A stretch of DNA of 64,000 nt from Oxyruncus cristatus (lineage: Eukaryota; Chordata; Aves; Passeriformes; Cotingidae), in NCBI GenBank assembly GCA_013399855.1, contig VXAY01002371.1, positions 882,321 through 946,320 on the forward strand, written 5' to 3'. The stretch's first letter is position 1; each line of letters starts with the position of its first letter. The notes beneath the pieces were generated by a model. That model searched no databases, was not told the origin of the DNA, and saw only the letters and a program-made list of their open reading frames with translations. A program made the position numbers and the translations under genes. Positions 37,775-50,160 of the stretch are shown one piece after another.

Positions 37775-40700
37775 GTAAGTTACTTCTGCTCCTCTTAGAT
37801 CCTGTTTTCTTATTATGTTTATGAAATTGAGAAGCAAAGGCATATGATAGCCGAAGTCCTGTTAAAAAGATGTATTGCTGTGATCATCCAGAATTCATCA
37901 TTCTCTAAGTGACTTCATTTCATAGGAGAAATGGATGATAGAGCCAAGAACAACATGATGTGGAAGCTAACCAGAAAAACTAACTTTCGGTGAGCCAGCT
38001 TTTGAATTTAGTCAGAGCAGCAGTTAGACTACCAGCAAGGCAAAAAAGGTTAGTACCAGTGAAGTTAAGTGCTAACAGCATGTGGGACATGTATTAATGT
38101 ATCTACAGGGCACAGCCATTTATCATATAACCAGGGCAGCCTATTCAGACCTAGCTTAGGTCTCCTTAAGCAGAGCAGGAGTAAATAGCCCAAAGGGTCT
38201 TTTTTGATGACTTTCTTAACTCACTTTTAGTAAGCATTTGCTTCAAAAAGTTGTTTCCCCATGCCATACTAACCCATGTTGCTATAATCTGACATGGGGT
38301 TGATCCTATCTCAGCTTCTTGCTTTTCTGCCTTTTTCATGTTATCGCACAACCCTCACTACAGGAAGTGAAAGCAGCACATTATTCCTCTTTATCCAGGC
38401 ACACTTTTTTCATGTTCCCTTAAAGCTGTAGAAGGCATTATTTTTGCAGCTTTGATTCTGTAAAAGATCCAGTTATTTAAATTTTCTTCTATACAGAGTA
38501 ACTAACCATGTGCCCTCTGTCAGTGTCACTCCCATAAGTAGATATTGATACAAGTAACGCAGAAAAACCTCAGACTCCAAAGCGTACGTGTGTAGTCAGA
38601 TGCCGCACGCATTGCCCACTGCTGCTATTTTGAGCTGCTGATCAGGTAAAGGCTGCAATAAATGCCTGTGTCACTCCTAGGAATGGCAGCCTGCAAACCA
38701 CCAAAGGATGTGTGTAATGATCAAAATACGGATGTGGGCCTGCCAGTGGCATTGTGCTGTGATTTGGGCTCATTTGTTTTTAGCCTGCTTATGAGTGTAA
38801 GTCTTTTATTTTAGATGCAGCAGTTTATTCCAAATGAAAATTTAGGAGTTGATATTGCTCCTGCAGGTCCCACCTTCCTCTCTTTCAGGGTGTCCATTGG
38901 GGTCCTACCAATAGCCAGCTGACCTAACGCCACATAACACTCAAGTTGAGCCCAAGGTGGGGACCAGCTGGCCAGGGCTGCCACACCAGCCCAAAGGTGG
39001 CTTCTATGCACGGTTGCATGTTAGATGCCGGTGAAAGGATGTAGGGGAGGACAGTGTCCCCTCACTGCCCCTGCTTGTGGCTGAGGGAAGGCATAGGCCG
39101 TGGCTGCTGCAGATTTCCTCTGTGTATCGTACCAGCAGTGCCACAGAGCCTGGGGTGTTTGCAAAATGGTTCCATCAGAAAGGAGTCAAACTATCCTGTG
39201 CTACAGAGGCTGTCTGTTTGGGATTTCTGTGGCTATGACTGCTTTTGTGTTTTGGGTTGTTTGGGTTTTGTTTGTCTATATCTTTCATCAATTTCCCTTA
39301 CTAATTGGGAGACATCATAAAACTCAGAAACCTTTCAGGTATTAATAATCACCAGCTTTCACCCTTATCAACTTCTTCCTTTCAGTTCTGTTCTTTGTCT
39401 CTCTCTGTCTCTCGAGGTATATTGTCCTTTGTTAAAACATGACACAAGATCACATCCTAGCAGTCTTCTGTGCTTTAGTCCAGCATGTGGAGATTCCAGA
39501 GAAGCTCAGACTTATTTTTTACTTATATGCTGACAGAGGATAACTGTCTGCATTACCTTTTGCACTCCCTAAGCTCTTAGCTTACTAGACAGTAAATGTG
39601 ATGGAAGTATTGCTACAGAGCTGATGACTTACTTTATAGATTGCCCTACTATAACTTGAGTCTCTTTATTTTCATTTATGGTTTATTTATGTAGTTACAA
39701 TAGATTCATAATTTAATGAGTACTTTTGCTGAAAAGTGCCTTTGATCACCAGGAAACATGCCTGAAGACAGTAACTGATCTGTTGTTCAGGGCATTTTTA
39801 GTTGTCTTCTCAATTTTTAAGAGCAGAATATAAAAAAAAATAAATTACTTTCTTCACCTTTAATGTGGTGTACACAAGAGGAAGTTGAAAGAATGGGTGA
39901 TCTCTGGCTCCAGGCATTGGAACAAGAAAAAAGAGAGCTGGGCTGGGCTGAAGGCTTCCAGCGTGAGCATGGGCTTCTCGCTTGAGATGATATGTCTCTC
40001 TTCCTTCTGTCATTTGTCTGTCCTGTGTTTGATTAAAGCCCTGATCCAGCCAAGACTTTTCTGTAAATATTTAGCTTATGCAGTCTGCTATTGTTAAATA
40101 AAGTTAAGCATGTAGGTGTTCTTAATGACTGTGGGGATTGCACATAACTGGAATCCATATTCTCATTGCCCTTTCCAGTCTCCTTCGTACTAAGAAATTT
40201 TCCGAAATTATGTGTGTCTGCCAGCAATTAGAAGTGCAGCCTTTGAACATCTGTGGGCATAAGGGAGTGAGCTCTGGAAACAGATGAGTTAGTATGTGCC
40301 TTACCATTTGCTATAGTACTTTCAAGTAAATTAAATACAGAAAATAGTATGTATTATTGAAGTTAATCTAATTGTTGTGGCTTTAAAATTCCACATGAAC
40401 TGCTGCCAAATGAAATCTTCCCTTTCCATGACTTTGTATCCCACTCCCATTTTCTTGCATTCAGGGACGTAAGAATGAGTATGCTTATAGATACAAATAC
40501 CAGTCACATGCAGGAGTAATTGGTAGTTTATCCTCCTATTGTTTCCTTCTACCACCCATTGTTATGGTCATGCAGCGAACTTAGTATGTAATTCCAGTTT
40601 AACACACTAAAAATTCATCACTAATTTTTCTTAAATGCCTTTTTAGACAGAAAATTGGTCATACCAGCTTGGGGAGATGAAGAAATTCTTGAAACCGTTT

Positions 40701-41316
40701 CAAACTTTTGAGAGCAGAAAATGAAGGTCTAGTCTCATTCCTGGGAGTCGTGAGTTGTTTATGGAAATGAGTACCGAGATGAAAGTGATATACCAAAATT
40801 CCTGTAGATACTTGTGCTTCCTGAGCCCTACATGCCTTCAGTAGAGACTGAAAGCAGTGGAAGAGGGTAAAGAACTCACAAGAAAGACAAACGGAGAGAA
40901 TTTTTTTGTCTTATTTGTGTCAATATTAGTGGAGGCTATAGTGTGAGCCAGTAGACCTCACTTGGAAAATCCCAGTTGCCTAACCATTTTTATACATTTT
41001 GATCTTGAATTCTCCCAGTGAAATACAGCATCTTCAAGAAATAGTAACATTTTGGCTGCTGTCTGGATGGCATTATTGTCTGATTTTCTTTTTGTCCTCA
41101 GTCAAATTTACTTACTGGAAATCTCAAACAAAACAGGACTGCTCTGAGCAGTCAGTGCAGGGGCTGGCCGTTTCCAGAAGAGGGAAAAGTGTCCTCTCTC
41201 GAAGGCTGAAGTTGAGTTTCTGTGCAGGAACAATGCTCTGGTTGGAGAAAATCCATCCTCCACGTTTCTTCCCTCTTGGGGAGGGTCCCATCCAGCCCTC
41301 TTGGAGTCACTTCACG

Positions 41317-41330
41317 GTGCCATCTACTGG
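41317..41330 (-). promoter_or_regulatory. CTCF consensus motif in UST intron 3
   Basis: On the minus strand the sequence is CCAGTAGATGGCAC, a full 14 of 14 match to CCASYAGRKGGCRS. It lies in a moderately GC-rich part of the intron. A match of this length is expected by chance at a low rate in 64 kb, so this is a candidate only. Confidence 0.35.
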
Positions 41331-42346
41331 AGTGTTGCTTGCAATGCAGCACCAACCCATTACAAGTACGCGGGTGATGCTGAGCAATTACGGTTTGATT
41401 TCTTTTGTTTGGCTGACTGAGATCCTACAGTGGTGGTGTAGGAGAGTAGACTAAGGAAAAACCTTTCCTTTTAGAGTATTGCCTCTTGGTGTTCTTGCTC
41501 CGGTGGGCTTTAAGATTCAAAACTAGCTTGTGATTTACAGGATTGCCTCTGTGGATCTCTTCTTCTTTAAAGGACCTGATTAGAAGTCAGTGCAGAATAT
41601 GAATAAGGGGAAAAATATTAGAATAAAAGATGAAGCAAGCAGTCACAGAAAGGTGTTATTATAAGGAAAGACTCTATTCCTTAAAATTAATTGGTGTTTG
41701 AGGGCAGTGAGTAGAATAACAGCAGGTGTGTTGACCACACCGCAAAGATCTTGGCAACTACTTGCTATGGCCTAACATCTCTGCAGACTCCAGTCATGCG
41801 GTGTGCATGCTCCCCTTTCCTTGGGGAGCCCAGCACATCCATTGCTTTCGTTCGCTTCCACACACACTCTCTCTGTCCTGTCATTTACCTCTCCCTGGAT
41901 CCTTCTTTGGCAGCATTAACTCTGTGGTGCAATTTAGTTAATTTTGAGAGCAAATTAGTATATTTTTCAGTACTGTTTCACTGAAACTGCCTAACTCCTG
42001 CTGGAGAGCTCTGGGCAGCAGTGAGAGAGAAATAGCTCTTTATGGGTGCTTATCTTAGAAGGTGTGTGCTCCTTTCAGACTTCTCCTTATTTCTACAGCT
42101 CCTCCCTCCAGCCACAAATGTGTTCTAGTTCATCTCTCCCCCAGCTGTGTTTGCCAGGGTCATTTATCTTGTGCTGCTTGTTCGTATTAATTTCTTTTCA
42201 AACTTAGGATGACCCTAGATAATCTCTATTTGTATGTAACTCTTCTTCATCACTCATTCCATCCAAAATGCTTGCTTTCCTCAGCTCTCATCCTCTGCTC
42301 ACTGTTTCTCTCTGTGGGTCTTCTGCACTAAATATCTTATAAATAG

Positions 42347-42466
42347 AAAAAAAAAATCCCACAAGACAAAACCAAAAAAAAGCACCCCCTCACAAAAAAA
42401 AAATCCCGTATCAAACCAAACAAAAAAAAAAATCTAGCAACCAAAACCAACCAACCAACCAAAACC
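42347..42466. repeat. A-rich tract with CCAA repeats
   Basis: About 120 bp of A runs are separated by short C-containing units and end in four CCAA-type repeats (AACCAACCAACCAACC). It is a simple-sequence region with no gene content. Confidence 0.75.
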
Positions 42467-43500
42467 ATTAGAGACATTACTCTTCTGGGATACATTGGAA
42501 GATTTTTCTTTTTTTTTTCCCTCGTTACCATCATCTTAAAAGTAGGTGTGGATTACTAGGTATTCCTGAGCAATACAGTTGATTTGTTAGACTGAAATGA
42601 TTTCAGCACAGTGGGATCAGAGTGAGAGAGGCCCATGGGAAATATGGCCACAATTTGCATGTGGCCATGAGCCATTACAGTTATTTATTTTTCCCTCCTG
42701 ACATCTGTGTGTTGTTTCAGTTGAGCCTTACTTACCCTTTTGGCAGGGTTTTTAAAAGAACGAGTTTTGCTTGTTTGTTCTTATGCACGTTGTAGCTTTA
42801 TCCACATCTGCTTTCAAGTCCGGTTGATCATTAAGTATCTAAATATGAAGGTACTTTGAGTCAAAACAAAAATCTGTGTCTACTTTGGAGTAAGCTGTTA
42901 TCATAGTTCAAGAGATTGAGTTCGGTAGCAAGAGATTAAAAAAAAGCCAGGAGCCAGATGCTGTCCTGTTCTCTGTGCGTCTTTCCAGCCTCCCTTTGCT
43001 CCTGAGGCCTAAGTGCATGTGCTTGTCCAGCAGCAGGTCAATGTGTGCATGACACTGACATCAGGTGAAATGCAGTGAGAAACACAGTGGTGGTGTGATG
43101 TGAATCTGCCTGGGGTAAGCAGAGGGCCAAGGGAGACTTGCAGGGTACTTTGTTACTTATATATACATAACTTATATATACTTTCTGCTACATTCATTTA
43201 GCAGTATTATACTAAAGCTGCCTATCTTTTTAAACTTAGTGAGATTACTTAGTACAGGTATAGTATCTTTATATCTCCATAATTATACTCTAATTATGTT
43301 TTTCCATTTATTCCAAGATGGAATTACAGTGATGACCATAGTGGCATGAATAGAGTTTTTATCCCATATCAGTAACTTCCTTCTGCCATCTTCCTTACTT
43401 ATTTCACGTAGATAGATTAACATAGGTAAAATGAGAAGTATAACATAAAGCTTCATACAGTTCTGAGAATTTCACTTCTCCTGTAACTTGTCCGAGGAGG

Positions 43501-43515
43501 AAAAAAAAAAAAAAA
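43501..43515. repeat. A15 homopolymer
   Basis: Fifteen consecutive A bases follow GAGGAGG in UST intron 3. Confidence 0.75.
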
Positions 43516-44022
43516 TTAAAAATCTGATTGAGACATCTGATACACAACCTCTAGAGTCTCCTCTTGTTTGATTCTGCAAGATGAATGAATATAATTTTTT
43601 GGCAGAGTTACCAGTCTTAAAGAAATATAAGCATGTTGGGTTTGCTAGGAAAACCTTTGTCTCTTCAGAGCATCGATAAACAATGCTTAATTCCTTTGTG
43701 CAAGTTATTGCAAAGCTTCCTGGGCTTTCTAATTCTTATCGGGACAAGCTTTGCTCTTCAGGTTTATGAATTTCGTGCTCATAGCATTTATATTGAACTG
43801 AATAAGCTGTATAAAGACCTGTTTGTACTTGAATGAAACAATGCAGAGTCCATAAATGACTAACTAAAACAGGGGCACTATACCCTTCCTGCCTCTTTTT
43901 TTTTTTCAGTTGCACATCTTCTCTCCATATTCTCTTGTTTCTCTTTTCCCTTTTCATTGTCTTTCTTTTTTTCATTTTGTCTTCTTTATGTTCCATTTCT
44001 TTGGGTTTACAGTCTTTCTCAC

Positions 44023-44102
44023 ATATAGTATACCTTGATATACTTTCTCAGACCTAATACGCCTTGATATACAAGGTCTGTACCTAATACGCCTTGACGT
44101 AC
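44023..44102. repeat. Imperfect tandem repeat, period about 30 bp
   Basis: ACCTAATACGCCTTGATATAC (without its last base) occurs at 44052-44071 and, as ACCTAATACGCCTTGACGTA, at 44082-44101. A diverged earlier copy containing TATACCTTGATATAC lies at about 44029-44043. Three units are visible with a period of about 29-30 bp. Confidence 0.75.
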
Positions 44103-45648
44103 TCCAACTAGTTTGACAGGAGCAGCTCCATCATAAGAAGATGGGCAAGCTGAACTGTTTTGTTCAGAGCTCATCATACCTATATGTGTTGAAAGCAGTG
44201 GAAAAATACGGAAAAGCATATTAGTGTGTGGACATTTTATTCAATGCTAGAAGTTGAATGGCTGTAGCTCGTGTTGTCTGAAAGAAGAAGACAGGGTATG
44301 TGTTCTAGGAAAAAGTGGAGAATGAAAGATGAATGAGAAGCAGTAAGATGTGACACACATGTAAAAACCGTGGCAAAATATCCGTGTATTGAAACCAGGA
44401 AATAAAGGGGGAAAAATTGTCGATTGTTGTCCTTAAATGTAACTTAATATTTGTCATGGCATGGATATGATTTTTTACTATGCTCTTTTTGATTCTAGTA
44501 ACTCATCACATGCCGGGCACTCTATCTTGACCATGTAACAGGCTGGACTCCATATTTTTGCTTATTTTGTTTATGTCAGCTATAGCATTCAAGTTTTAAG
44601 AAATACATTTTTTAATTGATGTCTCCTTAATGGTGTTTAAATTTAGTACATAAATTAATATGATTCGAACCAGAATGTTTGGTTCGCACTCTCTTATCTC
44701 TTTTTTTTTTTTCCCCAGTTTATTAATTGCTTTTGACTACCCAGTTTGTAAAATCAATAAACCTGTCATTTCAAATGCATTTGTGTTCGGTGTCCATAGC
44801 ACAGCCTCCATTTGAATGCAGAACAGAAAATCCAAAAATAAATCTTGGGAAATAATTGAGAAGAAAGCAAAATTAACTGAAACATTGCCTCTCTAGCATG
44901 ATGCTTCACTAGACAATTTCAGTTTCCTGTAAATCATAGCTAGAGCTCAGCTTACACAAAATAGATATTCATATTCATGGTGCTGTTTACATTATTCCAT
45001 GTCAATGATCTGAAAATTTAAATTATTAATTTATTTTTTAAAAAATTAATATTATGTGAATATGCCTAACCTAGAATTTAGCAACATCTTTCTAAAAGTC
45101 CCCATTTAATTTGTACTTGTAATTTGCTGTAATAGCAAAAAGAACAGCAAGCGCTGATTTCTCTATTTAAACAGGCAAATCAGTCGGTGTTTTGACTATG
45201 TTAGCAGCTTTTATTGTTATATGAAAATGGTCATTGGCTCAGCTCCCATTTTCTGTTACAGTTTCAGACATTTTGTGTTTTAGGCGTTGGTGTGAATAGA
45301 GCTGGGGTTTTCAAGAGGGCAGCTGCGACTTGCAACGCTCTGGTGCAGATTTAGGCAGAGTTTTGATTTTTCCTTTAGTTTATGCCTTTCCTTGAATTTA
45401 TTCTCACCTTTGGAAGTACATAAGCTCCATGATAGTTAAGCTGCAGACACCATTCTGCTTTCTTGCTTAGACATAAAATAGTAGCTGTGCTATATTGATG
45501 ACAGTGTTTTGGAGGGATGGTAGGGGAGGAGGTCCTGAGTAATTCAGACTTGAAAGTTGTATCATCATATGCTGTTTGAAATTTTTATATTTGTCTCAAA
45601 ATACGCATTGACATAACAAAGAACATTTGATTTGTTAATTCTTTTTAG

Positions 45649-45728
45649 ATGGAATTGATTAAAAACATAAGCACTGCTGAGCAGCCCTATTTATTCACTA
45701 GACATGTTCATTTCCTCAACTTCTCAAG
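45649..45728 (+). CDS. UST: Uronyl 2-O-sulfotransferase, exon (probably exon 4), catalytic His segment
   Basis: This 80-nt exon begins in phase 0 and ends after two bases of an Arg codon (AG, completed by G at 61678). It encodes MELIKNISTAEQ, then PYLFTRHVHFLNFSR. The RHVHFLNF stretch aligns with GHVSYLDF of heparan sulfate 2-O-sulfotransferase, where the His of GHV acts as the catalytic base. The His of RHV is therefore the likely catalytic base here. NIS and NFS are two N-glycosylation sequons. The acceptor is TTAATTCTTTTTAG and the donor is GTAAGG. The ATG at the exon start is an internal methionine codon, not a translation start, because the preceding exon joins it in frame. Confidence 0.97.
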
Positions 45729-48442
45729 GTAAGGCATTTTTTCACACAAAAATCTTTTTCATTGATTTCTATTATTTGTAATATATAGAACATTCTCCCT
45801 CTAACACATAAACAATACAACCTTTGGGTTTTTTCCTTCTTTCTGGCGCTGAAAGACACATTCAGAAGTTGGTTTTGTTTTTTCCCTGCACTCAGTTTGC
45901 TGTAGAATAGTTATGTACAGTATGTTTGTGAAAAGCCAGGATGCTAATATATGCTCTTGCCTCTGAGACAGTCATAATTTACGATGTTTGTAGTCACCAT
46001 GCAAGAGATGGTAACTGGTGTTTTAAAAGGTGGCAGGACACTTTTTTTAATGCTTCGTCTTTGTATAGCCAGACACTAATATGAGATTGAAAACTGCACT
46101 GAGTTCATTAATTTCGTACCTGGAATGAGTCTCCAGCAATTTACCAACTTGATTTTGTTCTGACAAAGTAGTCCCCATTCCACAGGCTATGAAGGTATTT
46201 ATAAACCATGCAAACAGCTTATGCTCTGTATCATGGGAGTGCAGTTTCTTCTGGCAGCTATTTAAAAGTATGCAGCAAGACTCTAGAGACATTTATAGCA
46301 CGGAATGTGAAGAAAATTGAATTTGGATGAAACTTCTGAGGAATTTTTGGAAGGACTTGAATGAGTGATGCCAGTTAGCATTTAGCCAGGACACAGAGGT
46401 TGAAGCTGAGTGCAGATGGTTATGGCCCAGGCTGTAAATTTAATCTGGAAATCATATTCAGGAAGCATGCCCTCTGTACCAGTGGGTTGGATTCTTTGCA
46501 CTTAAATTAAAAAAAATTCTGTAGAAGTATGAATTTACTGCAGATCTTTGCAAGAGCTTGCCTAACTTTCCAGCATTTTGTTTCGTGGTAATGTGAGTAC
46601 ATGGCTTCAGGCTTTGGTAGACAGTGTAGTAAGAAATGATAAAAGTGGGGGCAGGGAAAGGAAGGTGTTCAGCTTTGTGTTTTTAGAAAATAAAATATTT
46701 TGAGCAATTGGAAATTCACTTGATATGGAACATAACTATTGTTATGGCATGATTTTTTTTACATGGAAACAAGAAGAGTTAAACAAAATTTTGATATTCT
46801 GTGTTCTCTCTTCTGATTCCATGAGAGTTTCATTTCTAATGTATTATCTTTAAAGAATAAAAGTAATTGGTATTTCACACCTTTGGTAAATGATCTCTTT
46901 TCCAAACTGCAAGATCAAACAAGTAGCCACACCTGAGGGTCAAAGGGATGTTTCTTGATTAGACTGATTTTTCAGAGATCATACTGAACATTTGGTACAT
47001 CAGAAAAAGATGAACATTCTTACCTCTTGCTCCTCCCTATAGATCCCATTTTCTATACCTATGGTACATCCTTGCCACATAGGTATCATGTTTCCTCTGT
47101 AGTATATATATGATTTATCTACAATGTATTTACATATTTCTTCCAATACAAATTTGTGAAAATACGTGAAAGTTATATGAGATGTACAGGTTATTTCAAG
47201 CTTCCTTTTTAGCTGTTATTTGCAAACCTGAAAAACATATCTTTTGTTTTATTGAGACTGTGCTTGGTTTAAGTAGTAGGTGTAGAGTAGTGAAAGGGCT
47301 GATGAGTCTTTTAAAACAGACCGCATTGAATTGCATCAATATTGCTGACTAATGGTTTAACATTTCTTAGTGTTTGCTGATAAATTAAACTTGTCTGGAA
47401 GTTTTAGTCTCTAGTTTCAGAATTTATTGGCAGTGTTATACCTAACAGTGAAGTACTATGTTGACTATTTTCTTGGTTCCTTAATTCTACTGTGCTTTTT
47501 TTAAGCTGATTTCATTAGGAAATGAAGCATCAAGTATCAACTCAGCAGAAATTTCAAGATGTGATTTAAATGCACATTATAAATATTACAGTACTGTGAA
47601 AGTGTTCTAGTTTTGCTTGATTTCTTTAAACTGTTCCCTTACAGACTATCTCTAGTGGATAGCTGAACTCATATTGTCTGTGGAATACTGTTCTTCCTGT
47701 TTGCCCCAGCTTTTCTGCCAGCCCAACATCAAAGTCGTGCAAAACTCCCCAGACTGAAAGAATAGAGGTCAGAGGATTGATGTGGTGTTTTCTGGCTGAC
47801 AGCTCAAGACCTTAGACAACAGCTTGCCATGAGCAGCCAGCACAGTGGGGAGCAGGACAGATGCCCAGGGATGGGTAGGAGACAAAGTTGGCTTCTCTCT
47901 GCAGGCTTAGGGCAGCTTCAGATCCATGAAAGGCTCACAGATCAGCTTGAAGACTGAAGAATGTTACTTTGGTGAACTCTACACTCCTTCGCAAGGAAAG
48001 GGATGAGGCCTTCTACATGACATTGCAGCAGAGCTGTTACTGGAATTTATGAATTTTTGCAGGACCAAGCAGTTCTGGGCGTTAGTCCAGGGACCAAACT
48101 CACTTCTCTTGTTTAGCATTTTATACTTTGAAACCAAGCTTTTCTTCAGGGAAGGGGATAAGGAACACTTTATTCTTCTTCTGCCTATTGAGCTGGCAGA
48201 CAGGTAGGATTTAGGAGGCATGTTGCTTTGCTACTCTTTTGGTAGGTCACATGTGGAACAAAAGAAGTCTCTTCCACTCGCCTTGCACCTCTCTACTTGA
48301 GTGTTTTCAAGATCTGTAGGGATTGCATTAAGCCATTTAGAAAGTATCACCAAGGTACTAGAGAAGCAGAGAAATGTAGTCAGAGTAATGAAAAATTGGA
48401 GTCTGCTTTGCTTTTGCTTTTGCTCTATATCTCTCTATAGAG

Positions 48443-50160
48443 ATATAGAATCATTTAGAGTGGACAATATCTTTAAGGTGACCAAGTCCAGGTGTTAACC
48501 CGGAACTGCCAAGTGCGCCACTAAACCATGTCCCTGACTGCCACATCTCCGCCTTTTTTAAATACCTCAGGGGATGTGGACTCAACCACTTCCCTGGGCA
48601 GCCTGTTGCAATGCCTGACAACCCCTTCCGTAAAGAAATTTTTCCTAATATCTAATCTAAACCTCCGCTGGCCCAACTTGAAGTTGTTTCCTTTTGCCTG
48701 GACACTTGTTGCTTAGGAGGAAAGGCCAAACCCCACCTGGCTACAAAGCTCATTTCAGATAGTAGTAGAGAGCAATAAGGGCTTTCGTGAGCCTCCTTTT
48801 CTCCAGGTTAGACAACCGCAACTCCCTCAGCCGCTTCTCATATGACATATTCTCTAGACCCTTCACCAGCTCCATTGCCCTTCTCTGGACTCAATCCAGC
48901 ACTTCAGTGTCTTTCTTGTAGGGAGGGGACCCAAAACTGAACTGAGGTGTGGCCTCTCCTGTGCTGAGTAGAGGGAAAGATCACTGCCCTTGCCCTGCTG
49001 GCCACACTATTGCTGATACAAGCCAAGATGCCATTGGCCTTCTTGGCCACCTGGGAACACTGCTGGCTCATGTTCTGACACTGTCAATCAACACCCCCAG
49101 GTCCTTTTAGCCCAGGCAGCTTTCCAGATACCCTTCCCCCAGCCTGTAGCAGTGCCTGGGGTGTGATGCAAATGCAGGACCTGGCACTTTGCATTGTTGA
49201 ATCTCATGCAGTTGACATCAGCCCACCAATCCAGTCTGCCCAGATCCATCTGCAGAGCCTTCCTACTCTCCAGCAGATCCACACTCCCGCCCAGCTTGGT
49301 GTTGTCTGCAAATTTACTGATGGTGCATTAGATCCCCTCATCCAGATCATTATTAAAGCTGTTAAACAGGACTGACCCCAACTGTGAGCGCTGGGAAACA
49401 CCACCTGTGACCGGCCATGAGCTGGATGAACTCCATTCACCACCACTCCCTGGGCCTGAACATGCAGCCAGTTTTTTTTACTCATCAAATGGTGCACCTG
49501 TCTAAGCCATGAGCAGCCAGTTTCTCCAGGAGGATGTGGTTGGAAGCAGTATCAAAGGCTTTAGTAAGTCCAGGCAGACAATATTGACAGCCTTGCCCTC
49601 ATCCACTAAGCAGGTCACCTTGCTGTAGGAGTGGGTAAGCAGGACATGCCTTTCATAAACCCAAGCTGGCTAGGCCTGGTCCTGTGGTTGTCCTGCATGT
49701 GCTGCTTGATGGCACTCAAGATCATCTGCTCCATAACCTTCCCTAGCTGCGACATCAGATAGGCTGACAGGCCTGTGGTTCCCTGGAATCCAGCTCCACC
49801 CCTTCTTGTAGATGGGTATCACATTTGCTAACTTCCAGTCAACAGGGACCTTTCCAGTTATCCAGTACAGTTCGTAAGTGATAGAAAGTGGCTCAGTGAG
49901 AACTTCTGACAGCTCCCTCAGTACCCTTGGGTGGATTCCATCTGGCCCAATAGACTTGTGTATACCTAATTGGTGTAGCTGGTCACTGACCATTTCCCCT
50001 TGGATTTTGGGGGCTTCATTCTGCTCCCTGTCTTCTAGCTCAAGGGGCAGGGTACCCCAAGAACAAACTGGTCTTTTTATTAAAGACTGAGGTAAAGAAG
50101 GCATTAAGTACCTCAGCCTTTTCTTCATCCTCGCTGGTGCTTCTCAGCTTCCCAAACAGT
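48443..50160 (-). mobile_element. CR1 LINE, 5'-truncated, minus strand, with decayed ORF2
   Basis: This CR1 copy of about 1.7 kb lies antisense to UST in intron 4. On the minus strand the 5'-most part reads EDEEKAEVLNAFFTSVFNK (frame broken near 50085), followed by HKSIGPDGIHPRVLRELSEV near 49900-49990 and KVPVDWKLANVIPIYKKG near 49800-49860. Further on, the reverse transcriptase active-site box reads FADN instead of FADD (49301-49312), which alone would inactivate it. The 3' untranslated region with TAGAATCATTTAG at the plus-strand start (48443) is complete. The spacing from GIHP to the FADN box (about 640 bp) equals that of the intron 1 copy, so no large internal deletion is present. The 5' truncation is at about 50160. 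Confidence 0.93.

Larger units (their letters stand above)
37775..45648 (+). other. UST: UST intron 3
   Basis: This 7,874-bp intron starts with GTAAGT and ends with a TTCTTTTTAG acceptor. It carries a consensus CTCF-like site (41317-41330), an A-rich tract with CCAA repeats (42347-42466), a 15-bp duplication of a TA-rich unit near 43155-43181, an A run at 43501-43515 and a small imperfect tandem repeat (44023-44102). An AT-rich block lies at about 44560-45260. Open frames up to 151 codons occur (for example around 40999-41454 on the plus strand), but they show no motif I recognise. I see no mobile element of appreciable length in this intron. Confidence 0.88.

Noticed and set aside
40999..41454. 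151-codon plus-strand open frame in UST intron 3
   Set aside because: No domain, signal peptide or splice context was recognised, and the length is within what chance gives in 64 kb of AT-rich DNA searched in six frames.
45649..45651. ATG at the first codon of an exon, as a possible translation start
   Set aside because: The preceding exon ends in phase 0 with family residues that continue into this Met, and an AG acceptor lies immediately before it.
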